Source: JBEGHD01 sp049334165 (GTDB lineage: Bacteria > Bacteroidota > Bacteroidia > Flavobacteriales_D > Sanyastnellaceae). Taken from it: a stretch of DNA of 64,000 nucleotides. The translations under genes and the position numbers were made by a program. Where the stretch lies: NCBI GenBank assembly GCA_049334165.1, contig JBEGHD010000016.1; one strand, given 5' to 3'. The notes beneath the pieces were generated by a model that was not told the DNA's origin, did no database searches, and was given only the letters and a program-made list of their open reading frames with translations. Positions 54,023 to 63,760 of the stretch are shown piece by piece (positions within the stretch are counted from its first letter, which is position 1; every line of letters begins with the position of its first letter).

Positions 54023-57000
54023 CTATGAATTCTCACGTTTCCTGATTTTTCTACAACTGTTCCGTCCTCCAAAACTGCTCGAAGCGAGTAAGTGAAATTT
54101 TGCGAACTCACGGGCTCACCACGGAAACTACCGTCCCAGCTGCGATCGGGGTCATCAGTTTCAAAAACAATTTCTCCCCAGCGGTTGAAGACAGCAAAGT
54201 CCATTGTTTTGATGCAGTTATTGAAAACTTTCAGCTTGTCGTTATTTCCATCTCCATTTGGCGAAAAGACTGTCGGAACAAACACGTCATTGCAGCGAAC
54301 TTCAATATTCACAGACAAAGAGTCAACATTCTCGCACCCTTCAGGAGAAATGACAGTGAGTAGATAGTCCGTGCTTATTGATGGAGAAGCCCATGGGTTG
54401 GGACAATCGTCACAACTCAATCCATCAGACGGTTCCCAGACGTAGAGCAAGGGTTCAGTCTCGGGGATAGTGGTTACTTCTACCTGAACAGAATCACCGA
54501 GGTCGATAGTCGGGCTTGACGGATTGATGTTCAAATCCAAAACACCAAGATCCGGGATCGTGATAGTTTCAGAAAGCATACAGCCGTTGGAGTCTGTAAT
54601 TTGAATGGTGTAGTTTCCTGCCTCAAGGTTTTCTACAGAATTTGTTGTGTCTGCCAGCGATGGCCAATAGTAAGAATAAACCGGAGATCCGCCCAGAGCT
54701 GTAATAATAGCACGACCTCCAGCATCTCCGCACGTTGCTGGTTCGATGATAGATTCGATGCTGAGCGAGTCGGGCTGGCCAATCGTAAAACTACCTTGCG
54801 CTTCGCAGCCCAGTGAATCCACTACGGTAAAATTGTAATCATTGGCTTCAAAACCTTCGAGAGTCGCTGTAGTGTCTTCAAGAGTTTCGAAGTAGCTACC
54901 CTCAACTTCCACATCTACTGGTGTTGAGGCGTTGAAAACTGCGATGTCAACTGATCCGCTTTCCTCTCCAAAGCAAAGTGCGTCATGGACAGTTTGAACA
55001 GCTACCTGAATAGAGTCAGAAGAAAGAATTTCAAAGCCAATCGTTTCGGTGCACCCTGCAGTATCTGTGATCATCAACTGATACTCGCCCGAAGCCAGAT
55101 CCGAAATTGAAAGGTCAGTAGATTCCGAATCACTCCATTCGATGTCATAGTCTCCGGAAGGGTCGATGAGCTGGGCAGTTGCCGATCCGTTATCGAAGCC
55201 GCAACTAGTAGGATCAATCAACAAACTGTCGAGATAAGAGGGAGGTTCTTCGATGTAGATGGAGTCTTCCACAAAGCAACCAATTGGATTTTCCACGTGG
55301 AGTAGGTACCCACCGGCTTCGAGGCCAGAAAGGGAAGTGCCTGTGAGAGACGGGTCGCCCCAGGAAATCATGAGGGAATCTGCAGTGAGCGAGTTGACTT
55401 CGATAGTTCCATCTGCTGCATCCCAGCAACTAACCGGACTGGCTTCCCATTCGAAAGCTTCGAACTCAAGAAGATTTAGGTAGGCCGAATCGGTGTCGAA
55501 GCAGTTTGGTGCATTGGAAAGCATGACGTGGTACCAACCTTCATTTTCAGCTACGAGGGTGTCGATGGTTGGAAGTGAATCTTCACTCACGAAATCATTG
55601 GGCCCGGTCCATTCAAACCAGCCTTGACCTGATGCGTCTAGTGTGAGAGAATCTCCTGGACAGAGGGTGTCAAGAGGAGCAATTTCTGTTGTTGGGGGAG
55701 TAACAACGTGAACGGTGATGTCGGAGCATGAACTGACGTCATCGAGACCTTCGGCCCTTACAAAATAAGTCGTTGTTGTGTCGGGGGTAATAATGGCGAC
55801 ATTTCCGGTGTCCACAAGAGTGCCACCACCCTCGGCTCCACAGCCATCGGCATACCACACCCATTTTGATCCATATCCTGTTGCACCGCCCACAGTAGAG
55901 AGAAACATTGTATCACCCAGGCAAAGGTTGATCTGATCTACGGCTTCGTTACCACCGCCATAATTGCCATTACCTCCTCCGCCACCTCCGCCATAGCCTC
56001 CGGAAATCCCATCAGCAGGTGTGCTTTGCTTTTGTATAAATTTACCCATAAGCGCATCGGTGTTGCCGCCAAACTCAAGCCAGTCAGCGGGGGCACCGAC
56101 CATGGTTTCAGGAGAATTGGTATGACCAGTGAAATACACTACGGTGTAACCATACACATCGATGTGCGTGGCGACATCTACAGAGTCACCTCCGTAGTAG
56201 GTTTGCCAAACGGGTTCTCCAATTGAGTCAAGTTTCATAATGAATGCATCTGAAGCACCGCCAAATAAAGGTTGAATAGCATCATTAACCTCAATCAGGT
56301 CATACTCTGATTCTGTTCCCCCGGCAATGTAAATTGAATTGGCGCGGTCTCGGGCAATGGCATAGGCGCGATCATTTTGATCTCCGCCAATGTATTTCGA
56401 CCATTTGAGCTGTCCCAATGTGTCGAGAGCTAATACAAATGCATCTTCCTGTCCGCTTATCGAAGTAGAGAGAGAATCTGGAGTATCTGGACCAACAATT
56501 CCATTTGTAGATCGTGTGTATCCCGTGGCGTGTACTTCGCCAGAAATGGATGTAATGCCAGTAGCTACATCAAGTGAATCGCCTCCAAAGTAGGTACTCC
56601 AAATCCGAGTCCCCGCTGTGTCAAATCTGGTTAAGAAAGCGTCTTGCTGTCCAGCTAGAGAGGTCTGGAAGGCACCATCAGTTGCAATACCTTCTGAAGA
56701 AAATGAATATCCACACGCATAGAGATTTAGCAGTGAGTCTACATGAATATCGTCAACGTAATCGTCCTCTAGCCCTCCAATAAAAGTCGACCAAACAACC
56801 TGTCCGGCCGTGTCAAACTTTGCGATAAATCCGTCCAGACCACCGGCATAATCACTGTCGGGAGCTTCAGTGGCAAAACTGAAAAGATCAGGACTGTTGG
56901 TAACTCCAGAAATGAAAACATTACCGAGGGTATCAATAGCACAAGCGGTAATTGTGTCTTGGTTGGAACCACCCAGGTATGATGACCATTTCATACGGCC

Positions 57001-58233
57001 TAGCGTATCAAGCTTAGCCAAGAAGCAGTCTGATCCTCCTACAGGTGCTGACATAAAAGAAGTGTCAGTAGCTAATCCCTCAGAGCCGCTTGTATTTCCT
57101 GCAATTATTATTTCGTGGTTTCTCGCATCTACGGCCTCGAGAAAATCGTCTCCTGTTCCTCCGATATAAGTGCTAAATACGCGAAAACCTACGAAGTTTC
57201 TTCGGGTTAGAAATCCGTCAAACTCTCCACCGCCAAATTCTATATTGTAAGTTATAGTTGAGTCCAGACTACTTGTAGAGTTTGCTGTGGCTATGTTCAT
57301 CATCATTTGCGTGTTTCCAACAAAATAGGGGTGACCTCTATCCTGGGCAACGGCAGTTCCGTAATCAACCAGGGAATCGCCAAAGGCAAAGGTCCAATGC
57401 AAGTATGGCTCTGGATCGACCACGAGTTGTTGATTGGGATGTTTTTCGCTCACCAATTTCAATCCGACTGTGATAAACTCATCTGACTTTTCAATAAGTT
57501 CGTACTCCACCTGGGCATCACTTCCCGAAGGAGCAAACCAACTTGCAGGAATCGACTCTGTGAGTAAGCCCTTTTCCAGTCCGAACCGAATTTCGTCTTT
57601 GCTAAAAGCAACATCCGTAAAGCCCGAGTAGCGCAACTTTACTTGTGAAAGGTCAGCATCTTCGTCCACCACAAAATCGTACTTGAAGTTACCCCCGTGC
57701 GATTTGTCAACTGAGCAAACCAGATCGATTCCCTCGTAAATATTTTCGTAAGTCACTTTGCTGAAATGTCGTGCAGAAGTTCCCTGCTCGTCACGAAGTG
57801 ATTTGTAAAAGTTGATTTTATCCGGTGCAGGGCTGGCAGCCACTAGCTTCGATTCTGGATTTGATCCTAAAAGATCGATATCGATACGCTGAATTTTGAA
57901 CTTGGCAGCCTGAGGTTTTTGACTAAGATAGAAGGGGACCCCTTCATTTTTCACACTTCTGTAGGTATCGTAGCTCAGTCCATTTTGTCGCAGCTGGACG
58001 TTTAATCCACGAGCCGAAGCCCATAGGAATGACACGTGATCTGCGGCATTCCCATTCTGATCGTGAATTTGACCGTTGTTTTCGATAAACCCGAAACTCT
58101 GCAAGTCGGCATATTGCTGTTGTGAAAATCCTGATGAACTAATCAACAGCATCGAAAGTGTTGCGATTAATAAAAGTACTTTCGGACCAAAAGATGGTAA
58201 AGTAGAGTTCATAGCTATGTTTTTGTGGTTCAA
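54019..58233 (-). CDS. giant SBBP/SprB-type surface protein with T9SS type B domain
   Basis: This 1404-residue protein has a signal peptide (about 19-38; a start at 58212 would trim it). A DUF7948-like N-terminal region follows (SFGFIENNGQIHDQNGNA, about 47-64). Beta-propeller SBBP repeats (about 290-720) carry recurrent GGTGDDFLE-like and GNVFISGVT strands. A glycine-rich linker (about 740-758) leads to Ig-like and SprB-like repeats (CWDAADGTIEVN and the like, about 760-1300). The C-terminus is a type B sorting domain (FVPTVFSPNGDGNND). It is likely a surface adhesin or motility-linked protein with its partner PorP/SprF. Confidence 0.92.
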   Translation of the reverse strand: MNHKNIAMNSTLPSFGPKVLLLIATLSMLLISSSGFSQQQYADLQSFGFIENNGQIHDQNGNAADHVSFLWASARGLNVQLRQNGLSYDTYRSVKNEGVPFYLSQKPQAAKFKIQRIDIDLLGSNPESKLVAASPAPDKINFYKSLRDEQGTSARHFSKVTYENIYEGIDLVCSVDKSHGGNFKYDFVVDEDADLSQVKLRYSGFTDVAFSKDEIRFGLEKGLLTESIPASWFAPSGSDAQVEYELIEKSDEFITVGLKLVSEKHPNQQLVVDPEPYLHWTFAFGDSLVDYGTAVAQDRGHPYFVGNTQMMMNIATANSTSSLDSTITYNIEFGGGEFDGFLTRRNFVGFRVFSTYIGGTGDDFLEAVDARNHEIIIAGNTSGSEGLATDTSFMSAPVGGSDCFLAKLDTLGRMKWSSYLGGSNQDTITACAIDTLGNVFISGVTNSPDLFSFATEAPDSDYAGGLDGFIAKFDTAGQVVWSTFIGGLEDDYVDDIHVDSLLNLYACGYSFSSEGIATDGAFQTSLAGQQDAFLTRFDTAGTRIWSTYFGGDSLDVATGITSISGEVHATGYTRSTNGIVGPDTPDSLSTSISGQEDAFVLALDTLGQLKWSKYIGGDQNDRAYAIARDRANSIYIAGGTESEYDLIEVNDAIQPLFGGASDAFIMKLDSIGEPVWQTYYGGDSVDVATHIDVYGYTVVYFTGHTNSPETMVGAPADWLEFGGNTDALMGKFIQKQSTPADGISGGYGGGGGGGNGNYGGGNEAVDQINLCLGDTMFLSTVGGATGYGSKWVWYADGCGAEGGGTLVDTGNVAIITPDTTTTYFVRAEGLDDVSSCSDITVHVVTPPTTEIAPLDTLCPGDSLTLDASGQGWFEWTGPNDFVSEDSLPTIDTLVAENEGWYHVMLSNAPNCFDTDSAYLNLLEFEAFEWEASPVSCWDAADGTIEVNSLTADSLMISWGDPSLTGTSLSGLEAGGYLLHVENPIGCFVEDSIYIEEPPSYLDSLLIDPTSCGFDNGSATAQLIDPSGDYDIEWSDSESTDLSISDLASGEYQLMITDTAGCTETIGFEILSSDSIQVAVQTVHDALCFGEESGSVDIAVFNASTPVDVEVEGSYFETLEDTTATLEGFEANDYNFTVVDSLGCEAQGSFTIGQPDSLSIESIIEPATCGDAGGRAIITALGGSPVYSYYWPSLADTTNSVENLEAGNYTIQITDSNGCMLSETITIPDLGVLDLNINPSSPTIDLGDSVQVEVTTIPETEPLLYVWEPSDGLSCDDCPNPWASPSISTDYLLTVISPEGCENVDSLSVNIEVRCNDVFVPTVFSPNGDGNNDKLKVFNNCIKTMDFAVFNRWGEIVFETDDPDRSWDGSFRGEPVSSQNFTYSLRAVLEDGTVVEKSGNVRIHR

Positions 58234-58416
58234 TAAGTAATTGGAGAATCTTTAAGTGTGGCAAGGCCAGCATTTATAAGGAAGCTCCATTTCAAGTTTA
58301 CCAAAAGAATGGCTATCAAACTTTCAAATGGCGATCACAAAAAATCAATTTTATACAGCTCTAGTTTTATATTTTTTTATTCTAATCACAAAAGTGACCA
58401 CTCTAATGAAGTAGCA

Positions 58417-58428
58417 TGACCTGGGTCA
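58417..58428. promoter_or_regulatory. inverted repeat TGACCtgGGTCA, likely operator
   Basis: TGACC and GGTCA are perfect inverted half-sites separated by TG. The site lies 24 bases before the -7 box and 59 bases before the ATG of the CoA-transferase gene. A half site GTGACCAC sits at 58394-58401. Confidence 0.5.
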
Positions 58429-58451
58429 ACAATGTGGTGGCTGAGTGAACT

Positions 58452-58459
58452 TACATTTG
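58452..58459 (+). promoter_or_regulatory. candidate -7 element for the CoA-transferase gene
   Basis: TACATTTG matches TAnnTTTG and lies 28 bases before the ATG at 58487. Confidence 0.45.
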
Positions 58460-58486
58460 CAGTAGAAATCTAGAAACAAAAAAATT

Positions 58487-59752
58487 ATGGAGTTAGTTAG
58501 TGCAGAAAAGGCAGTGAGCTGGGTGCAATCAGGAAGTAGTATTTTTATTCAGGGTGCGGCCATGACACCTCAGGTGCTTATTGAAGCGCTCTGCGCAAGA
58601 CATGCTGAATTGAGAGATGTAGAAATCGTTCATCTCCACACAGAAGGAAGCGCACCGTACACGCTTCGGGAGAATCGCGAGAGCTTTCGAGTTAACAGTT
58701 TGTTTGTGGCTTCGAACGTGCGTGATGACGTGAATGCAAGTGACGGTGACTACACCCCGATTTTTCTGAGTGAAGCTCATTTGCTTTTTACACGAGAAAT
58801 TATCCCGCTCGATTTCGCATTTATTCAAGTTTCACCGCCCGACAGACATGGGTTCTGCTCCCTTGGAGCTTCTGTAGATGTCAGTCTTGCGGCACTGAGC
58901 AAAGCTAAAACTGTAATTGCACAAATCAACCCGAAAGCACCGAGAACTCAAGGTGACGGTGTAATTCACAAGGATCGTATAGATTATGGTGTGGAAGTGG
59001 AGCAGCCGATTTTTGGCAAGGCCGCGGCCCCTGCCACAGAAATCGAAGAGCAGATCGGTGGTCACGTGGCGGAGCTGGTTGAAAATGGAGCTACACTTCA
59101 AATGGGAATTGGAGCGATTCCAAATGTGGTGCTCAACAAACTCGATAATCACAAACATTTGGGAATTCACACGGAAATGTTTTCAGACGGTGTAATCCCT
59201 CTTGTTGAAAAAGGAGTGATTGACGGTAGTCGAAAGGCGGTCGACAAAGGCAAGATCGTTTCCTGCTTTACACTGGGCTCTCAAAGCCTTTACGATTTTG
59301 TCGATGCCAATCCTCAGGTATGGATGAAAGAGGCCTCATACACCAACGACACGGCAATAATTCGTAGAAACCCAAAGGTAACAGCTATCAACAGTGCGAT
59401 TGAAATCGACATCACCGGACAGGTTTGTGCCGACACGATCGGGAAACGTCAGTATTCGGGAGTGGGAGGCCAAATGGACTTTATCCGTGGGGCCTCATTA
59501 TCAGAAGGTGGAAAAGCTATCATTGCTATGCCTTCGATCACCCACAAAGGACTCTCGAAGATTGTCCCTGAGCTAAAGCCTGGAGCTGGTGTGACCACTA
59601 CTAGAGCACACGTGCACTACATCGTGACGGAGTATGGAGTGGTTGATTTGTTTGGTAAAAACATGAAAGCACGCGCCAAAGCTTTGATGTCGATCGCTCA
59701 CCCAGATCACCGTGAAATGCTTGAAAAAGAGATTCACGAGAGATTTAAGTAA
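58487..59752 (+). CDS. acetyl-CoA hydrolase/4-hydroxybutyrate CoA-transferase family protein
   Basis: This 421-residue family I-type CoA-transferase has the catalytic glutamate in LGIHTEMFSDG (Glu230). It also has GIGAIPNVV (about 207-215), VCADTIGKRQYSGVGGQMDF (about 313-332) and the C-terminal THVHYIVTEYGVVDL landmark. Family members move CoA between acetyl-CoA and short acids such as 4-hydroxybutyrate or butyrate. The SDR gene follows 36 bases later and may be co-expressed. An inverted-repeat operator lies upstream. Confidence 0.92.
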   Translation: MELVSAEKAVSWVQSGSSIFIQGAAMTPQVLIEALCARHAELRDVEIVHLHTEGSAPYTLRENRESFRVNSLFVASNVRDDVNASDGDYTPIFLSEAHLLFTREIIPLDFAFIQVSPPDRHGFCSLGASVDVSLAALSKAKTVIAQINPKAPRTQGDGVIHKDRIDYGVEVEQPIFGKAAAPATEIEEQIGGHVAELVENGATLQMGIGAIPNVVLNKLDNHKHLGIHTEMFSDGVIPLVEKGVIDGSRKAVDKGKIVSCFTLGSQSLYDFVDANPQVWMKEASYTNDTAIIRRNPKVTAINSAIEIDITGQVCADTIGKRQYSGVGGQMDFIRGASLSEGGKAIIAMPSITHKGLSKIVPELKPGAGVTTTRAHVHYIVTEYGVVDLFGKNMKARAKALMSIAHPDHREMLEKEIHERFK

Positions 59753-59788
59753 TCCTTTACCTTCGATGATTCAACAAAACAGAAATGC

Positions 59789-60565
59789 ATGAGAGGATGG
59801 AATCTAGAAGGGAAAACAGCTGTGATCACCGGAGGTACTAAAGGAATCGGTAAGGCAGTCAATGAGGAGTTTCTACAACTGGGAGCTAAAACCATAATCG
59901 TTTCCCGTAGCGTGGAAGATATTGAGCGTTTGGTTACCGATTACCAGAAACTGGGGTTGAACTGTAAGGGAATTGCCGCAGATGTCGGCACTGAAGAGGG
60001 CAGAAGCAAAGTTGTCAGTTTTGTGAACGACCAATTTAAGACGCTCAACATTCTAGTCAACAATGCCGGAATCAACATTCGTAAATCAACACAGGACTAC
60101 ACACTCGATGATCTTCACAAGATCATGTCGATCAATGTGGAGAGTTCATTCGACCTTTCCAGAAAGTTTTATAACAGCTTGAAAAGTGCAGGAAACGGCT
60201 CAGTGATCAACATTTCTTCCATTACCTCGATGAACATCGTGGGAACCAGCACAGCAGCCTATCACATGAGTAAAGGAGCCATGGATCGCTTGAACGACTT
60301 TTTGGCTGTTGAATGGGGAAAAGTCAACATTCGGGTTAATGCCATTCATCCCTGGTACATCGCCACCCCGCTTGGAAAGGAGATTTTGAAGGACGAGGAG
60401 AAGCGAAAAAAGATAGTGAACAGCACACCGATGGGAAGGGTAGGAGAACCCGAAGAAGTGGCTTCGATAGCCGCATTTTTGGCAATGGACAAATCATCCT
60501 ACGTGAGTGGAGCTCACATCACAGTCGATGGAGCCTTCTCAAAAGTAGGATTGATGCCGGAGTGA
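59789..60565 (+). CDS. short-chain dehydrogenase/reductase
   Basis: This 258-residue classical SDR has the NAD(P) motif GGTKGIG (15-21), NNAGIN (91-96), the catalytic Ser143/Ser144, Tyr158 and Lys162 (YHMSK), and the C-terminal SSYVSGAHITVDGAFS landmark. Proteins like this include 3-oxoacyl-ACP reductases and tropinone-reductase-like enzymes. With the CoA-transferase it may act on a short hydroxy- or oxo-acid. Substrate unknown. Confidence 0.92.
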   Translation: MRGWNLEGKTAVITGGTKGIGKAVNEEFLQLGAKTIIVSRSVEDIERLVTDYQKLGLNCKGIAADVGTEEGRSKVVSFVNDQFKTLNILVNNAGINIRKSTQDYTLDDLHKIMSINVESSFDLSRKFYNSLKSAGNGSVINISSITSMNIVGTSTAAYHMSKGAMDRLNDFLAVEWGKVNIRVNAIHPWYIATPLGKEILKDEEKRKKIVNSTPMGRVGEPEEVASIAAFLAMDKSSYVSGAHITVDGAFSKVGLMPE

Positions 60566-60568
60566 GAT

Positions 60569-60865
60569 CTAATACTTCTTCTTACTGATTCGGTTGCCTG
60601 TAATGTGTTTTTGAGCGGCTGATTTGAATCTTCCAATGGTGTTGTCTCTAAGTTGGCGGTGTTTGGTTTTTCTTCCCTGCACACGTGCGCGCCACTTTTT
60701 CCAGTTGCGAAGCTTCATTTCCTCTTTCATCAGCTTGATGACGTCTTTTTCTACCAGCCCAAACTGAAACTCAATGGCCTCAAACGGAGTTCGGTCCTCC
60801 CAGGCCATGGCAATTACGCGGTCAACGTCTCTCTCGTCCAGATCGAATTTTCTTCTGATTTTCAA
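60569..60865 (-). CDS. TIGR03643 family protein
   Basis: This 98-residue basic protein has the family's DRVIAMAWEDRTPFEAIEFQFG stretch (15-36), followed by WKKWRARVQGRKTKHRQL. It ends in a lysine-rich tail. The family is conserved in Bacteroidota and Proteobacteria but has no known function. Its stop is 3 bases from the stop of the convergent SDR gene. Confidence 0.9.
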   Translation of the reverse strand: MKIRRKFDLDERDVDRVIAMAWEDRTPFEAIEFQFGLVEKDVIKLMKEEMKLRNWKKWRARVQGRKTKHRQLRDNTIGRFKSAAQKHITGNRISKKKY

Positions 60866-60957
60866 TTCCTATTCGGCTTTGATTCAACAATAGAAAGTAT
60901 TGAAGGGACAAATTGTTCTTTGGAAAGTCAGCTCAACCTCAATTAGGAGTTTTCGAG

Positions 60958-61977
60958 TTAAAACAAAAGCTTCATGTTCCCAACGGGTTGTATACTTTCC
61001 GGAAGTTCATCTTCATCGAGCATTTGAAGAATATCGATTTCGATGGAAGTTGCCATAGATGAGATTGGCACATCGTTGTAGAGTCCTTCAAATGGATTTT
61101 CACTGGTGCTACCAATCATTTCCATCATCCAAAACACCCATGAACAAATCACTGAGAACGGTATAGCAACCCAGATCCAGTAGCCGGGCAGATCTTTGAA
61201 AATGTTGATCATTCCAAATGGCAGAAGAATAATAAAAAGCACCACAAAGAAATAGGTGACAGTGGCGTATTGACGTGGAAATGGAAAGTTTTTAATGCGT
61301 TCACTTTTGCCTTGTAGCGTGTAGAGCTCAGTAATTTGATCTTGCATTTGCAAGTGGCGAAAATGCTCCAGGGTACCCGCGCTGCGAAGAGCCATGAGGT
61401 GTTTTGTTTGCAAACTCAGCAGGTGCGAAGAGCGATTTCCTTTTTTCAGAATGTAGTTGAATTCTTCTTCCGACAAATACTTTTTGAGATTCTGAAATTT
61501 CTCTTCGGAATAATCTGTGCCAAATTTCTCACGGAGCTTCTGATGTCCTTTATCGGTGTGTTCCCAGCCCTGAACTTTTCTGAGCTCGAGAGCGAGTGAT
61601 TGCAACCACGCGATATGACGGTCAACGAACTCTCGGACTGTTTTCTTTAATTCCTCGTCAGAAGGTTTGGAAGTCGAGTTTTCACCGTTGATGTACTCTC
61701 TGGCCATCACAGTGATCGATCGTGAGGTGTTTACGATCCCTCCCCAGATTTTTCTCGCCTCCCACATTCGTTCATAGGAAGAGTTGTTTTTGAAGCCGAG
61801 GTAAAAAGCCACTGCAATACCGATAAGCGAAATCGGCTGCCAGGGCAGGTTGAGCCATTCAAGATTTGCCAGGGCAAAAGTTGCAACTACCGCAGTATCA
61901 AAAACCAGGAAAGTAAAAATGTATTTTTTAGACCAGTTGGAAGTCTGGAAAAACGTGTATCGTTTGCCTGCTTGCAT
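60958..61977 (-). CDS. bestrophin family ion channel protein
   Basis: This 339-residue protein matches bacterial bestrophins: WSKKYIFTFLVFDTAVV near residue 15, then GIAVAFYLGFKNNSSYERMWEARKIWG (about 52-78), the family signature. Four hydrophobic segments are seen in two pairs (about 20-65 and 235-280). Bestrophins form pentameric channels, usually anion-selective in eukaryotes and variable in bacteria. It stands alone. Confidence 0.9.
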   Translation of the reverse strand: MQAGKRYTFFQTSNWSKKYIFTFLVFDTAVVATFALANLEWLNLPWQPISLIGIAVAFYLGFKNNSSYERMWEARKIWGGIVNTSRSITVMAREYINGENSTSKPSDEELKKTVREFVDRHIAWLQSLALELRKVQGWEHTDKGHQKLREKFGTDYSEEKFQNLKKYLSEEEFNYILKKGNRSSHLLSLQTKHLMALRSAGTLEHFRHLQMQDQITELYTLQGKSERIKNFPFPRQYATVTYFFVVLFIILLPFGMINIFKDLPGYWIWVAIPFSVICSWVFWMMEMIGSTSENPFEGLYNDVPISSMATSIEIDILQMLDEDELPESIQPVGNMKLLF

Positions 61978-62034
61978 GATTTGAAGGTTGAGGTGTTTAA
62001 GCTATTGAGTCATTAAAGATAGCTGAAGTATTGA

Positions 62035-62760
62035 TTACTTAGTCGGTTCATCTCCGATTTCAATTTTGTCACCGTAAAATTTCGGTTCCACGCCAAAGAT
62101 CAAATCGAGGAGCATTTTGGTTCTTGCCAGTACTTCCCGCACTTGTGTTTTAAACCCATAGCTCGAAGAAACGGATTTAGCGTTGTAACCCACGGCATTA
62201 ATACCTATGTGGCCTGCGATGTAAAGAGCTCTTTCGTTGTGAAACTGCTGAGAGATCACAGTGATGCTGTCTTCTCCAAACACCGCTTTTGAGCGCACCA
62301 CAGAGTCAAGTGTGCGAAATCCGGCATAATCGAGAATGATCTTTTCCGCGGGAACACCTGCTGCCAGCAAATCAGTTTTCATTGTTGTAGGCTCATCGTA
62401 GTATCGAGTTGCGTTGTCACCACTGATCAAAATGTACTGCACCTTTCCACTCTCAAAGAGGTCGGTAGCAGCCTCAATACGATGTTTATAGTAGAGGTTT
62501 TGCTGGTTGTTTCTCAGAAACTTTGAAGTGCCCAGAAGCAATCCGACTTTTCTATTGGGGAGTTCCTCAATTGAGTTAAAAGTGTCGCTGGCTTTTGTTT
62601 CTACGAGTAGATTGGCAACGGTGATAAACACAATGCAAAAGATGAGTGCAATCCAGAAGAATCGCTTCAACCTGACGAACCATTTTGATTTGTGCCTTGG
62701 CCCAGTGCCCAATTTAAGAGTGATTTTGATGAAAGTGAAAAGCTGGTTTCTATTTAACAA
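62035..62760 (-). CDS. SanA/YdcF family (DUF218) protein
   Basis: This 241-residue protein has one N-terminal transmembrane helix (about 30-50) and a DUF218 domain: VGLLLGTSKFLRN (72-84), YILISGDN (109-116), FRTLDSVVR (148-156) and VISQQFHNERA (169-179). E. coli SanA is involved in vancomycin resistance and the envelope barrier. The adjacent bestrophin is on the same strand, 57 bases downstream, and may share its transcript. Confidence 0.9.
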   Translation of the reverse strand: MLNRNQLFTFIKITLKLGTGPRHKSKWFVRLKRFFWIALIFCIVFITVANLLVETKASDTFNSIEELPNRKVGLLLGTSKFLRNNQQNLYYKHRIEAATDLFESGKVQYILISGDNATRYYDEPTTMKTDLLAAGVPAEKIILDYAGFRTLDSVVRSKAVFGEDSITVISQQFHNERALYIAGHIGINAVGYNAKSVSSSYGFKTQVREVLARTKMLLDLIFGVEPKFYGDKIEIGDEPTK

Positions 62761-62842
62761 GTAGTAACCAACTCAATTCACGTCAAAGATGCAGAAATAT
62801 TTTCTGAGTTAAAGAATAGTCGAGTTTCGTAGAGGGGGGATT

Positions 62843-63667
62843 CTAGTCTATCGATTTGACAACATTTTGAATGTTATTCACTGCAAGTTTTATTGCTATT
62901 CCTTTCTGAGGGATATGATTGTCCAAATCAGACCGGAGCTTAGTAAAAGATTGAACAACGCTCTCATCTTGATCTGTCCCTTCATTTATAGAGAAGTACA
63001 GTTCGTATGTTCTCTCTCGATTGACGACATAAATGAAGCTCTCTGCTTGCTGGCTGTAAAAACCAGTTTCACCAAGGGCATCAGCTATTTGATTAATCTC
63101 CTTTTCTGAAATATTCCTGGAATCGTAGTCAATTTGATGTGCACCACCTTTACCGTACGTCTGAGATTCTAGGCTTGAGCGTGGTGCTTTTTGCTCAACA
63201 GGCGCTTCTTCGGATCCCAATAGAGTCACACCGAAAACGAAAGTCAGTGTTCCTAATACAATAACTGCAGAAATGAGAGCACCAATTAATGCTACGGCAA
63301 TTGTTCTGCCCCATGAAAAAACCTTGCCTCCGCTTTGAATGTGCTTCTGAACTCTTTCAGATTGAGTAGAGCGATAGATGATAAACGCGATACCAGCGAA
63401 AGCCAATGGAATAATCGTATTTGGGATGTTAATATCGTCTGGGATAAACCAGGCACCTACGAAAATTGCCAACGTTGCTAGAATTGCCACAATCCAAGTT
63501 GGAACTATCTTGTGATCTTGCCCAAGTGCTTTGAAGTTTGTCGCTAAAATGTAACCTGCAGCCAGAGGTCCACCAAGAAATGCAGCTGCAGGAACAGAGT
63601 GTTCTTTAAAGACTTTGCTATCTGATACTTCTTTGTCAATAGTGTCGATGCTGTCGATTGTGGTCAT
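62843..63667 (-). CDS. unrecognised membrane protein
   Basis: This 274-residue protein has four hydrophobic segments (about 26-47, 55-74, 80-97 and 123-148), then an extracytoplasmic-looking alpha/beta region (about 150-274). It carries no signal peptide. No family motif is recognised. The C-terminal region, with recurring I-D-Y strands and polar helices, might be a sensor or a small-domain lipoprotein partner; this is a guess. It precedes the SanA-like gene by 82 bases. Confidence 0.7.
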   Translation of the reverse strand: MTTIDSIDTIDKEVSDSKVFKEHSVPAAAFLGGPLAAGYILATNFKALGQDHKIVPTWIVAILATLAIFVGAWFIPDDINIPNTIIPLAFAGIAFIIYRSTQSERVQKHIQSGGKVFSWGRTIAVALIGALISAVIVLGTLTFVFGVTLLGSEEAPVEQKAPRSSLESQTYGKGGAHQIDYDSRNISEKEINQIADALGETGFYSQQAESFIYVVNRERTYELYFSINEGTDQDESVVQSFTKLRSDLDNHIPQKGIAIKLAVNNIQNVVKSID

Positions 63668-63760
63668 GGTCTAACGGTTGATTTGAAAAAAGAGAGGTTA
63701 TAAAGATGCAGAAATATTTTAGTCGGCAGAAAGCAGAATTGATTTCGTAAAAGGATGGCC

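Noticed and set aside
55955..56012. Glycine-rich codon tract as a phase-variable repeat
   Set aside because: Codons vary (GGC, GGA, GGT), with no perfect unit or homopolymer prone to slippage.
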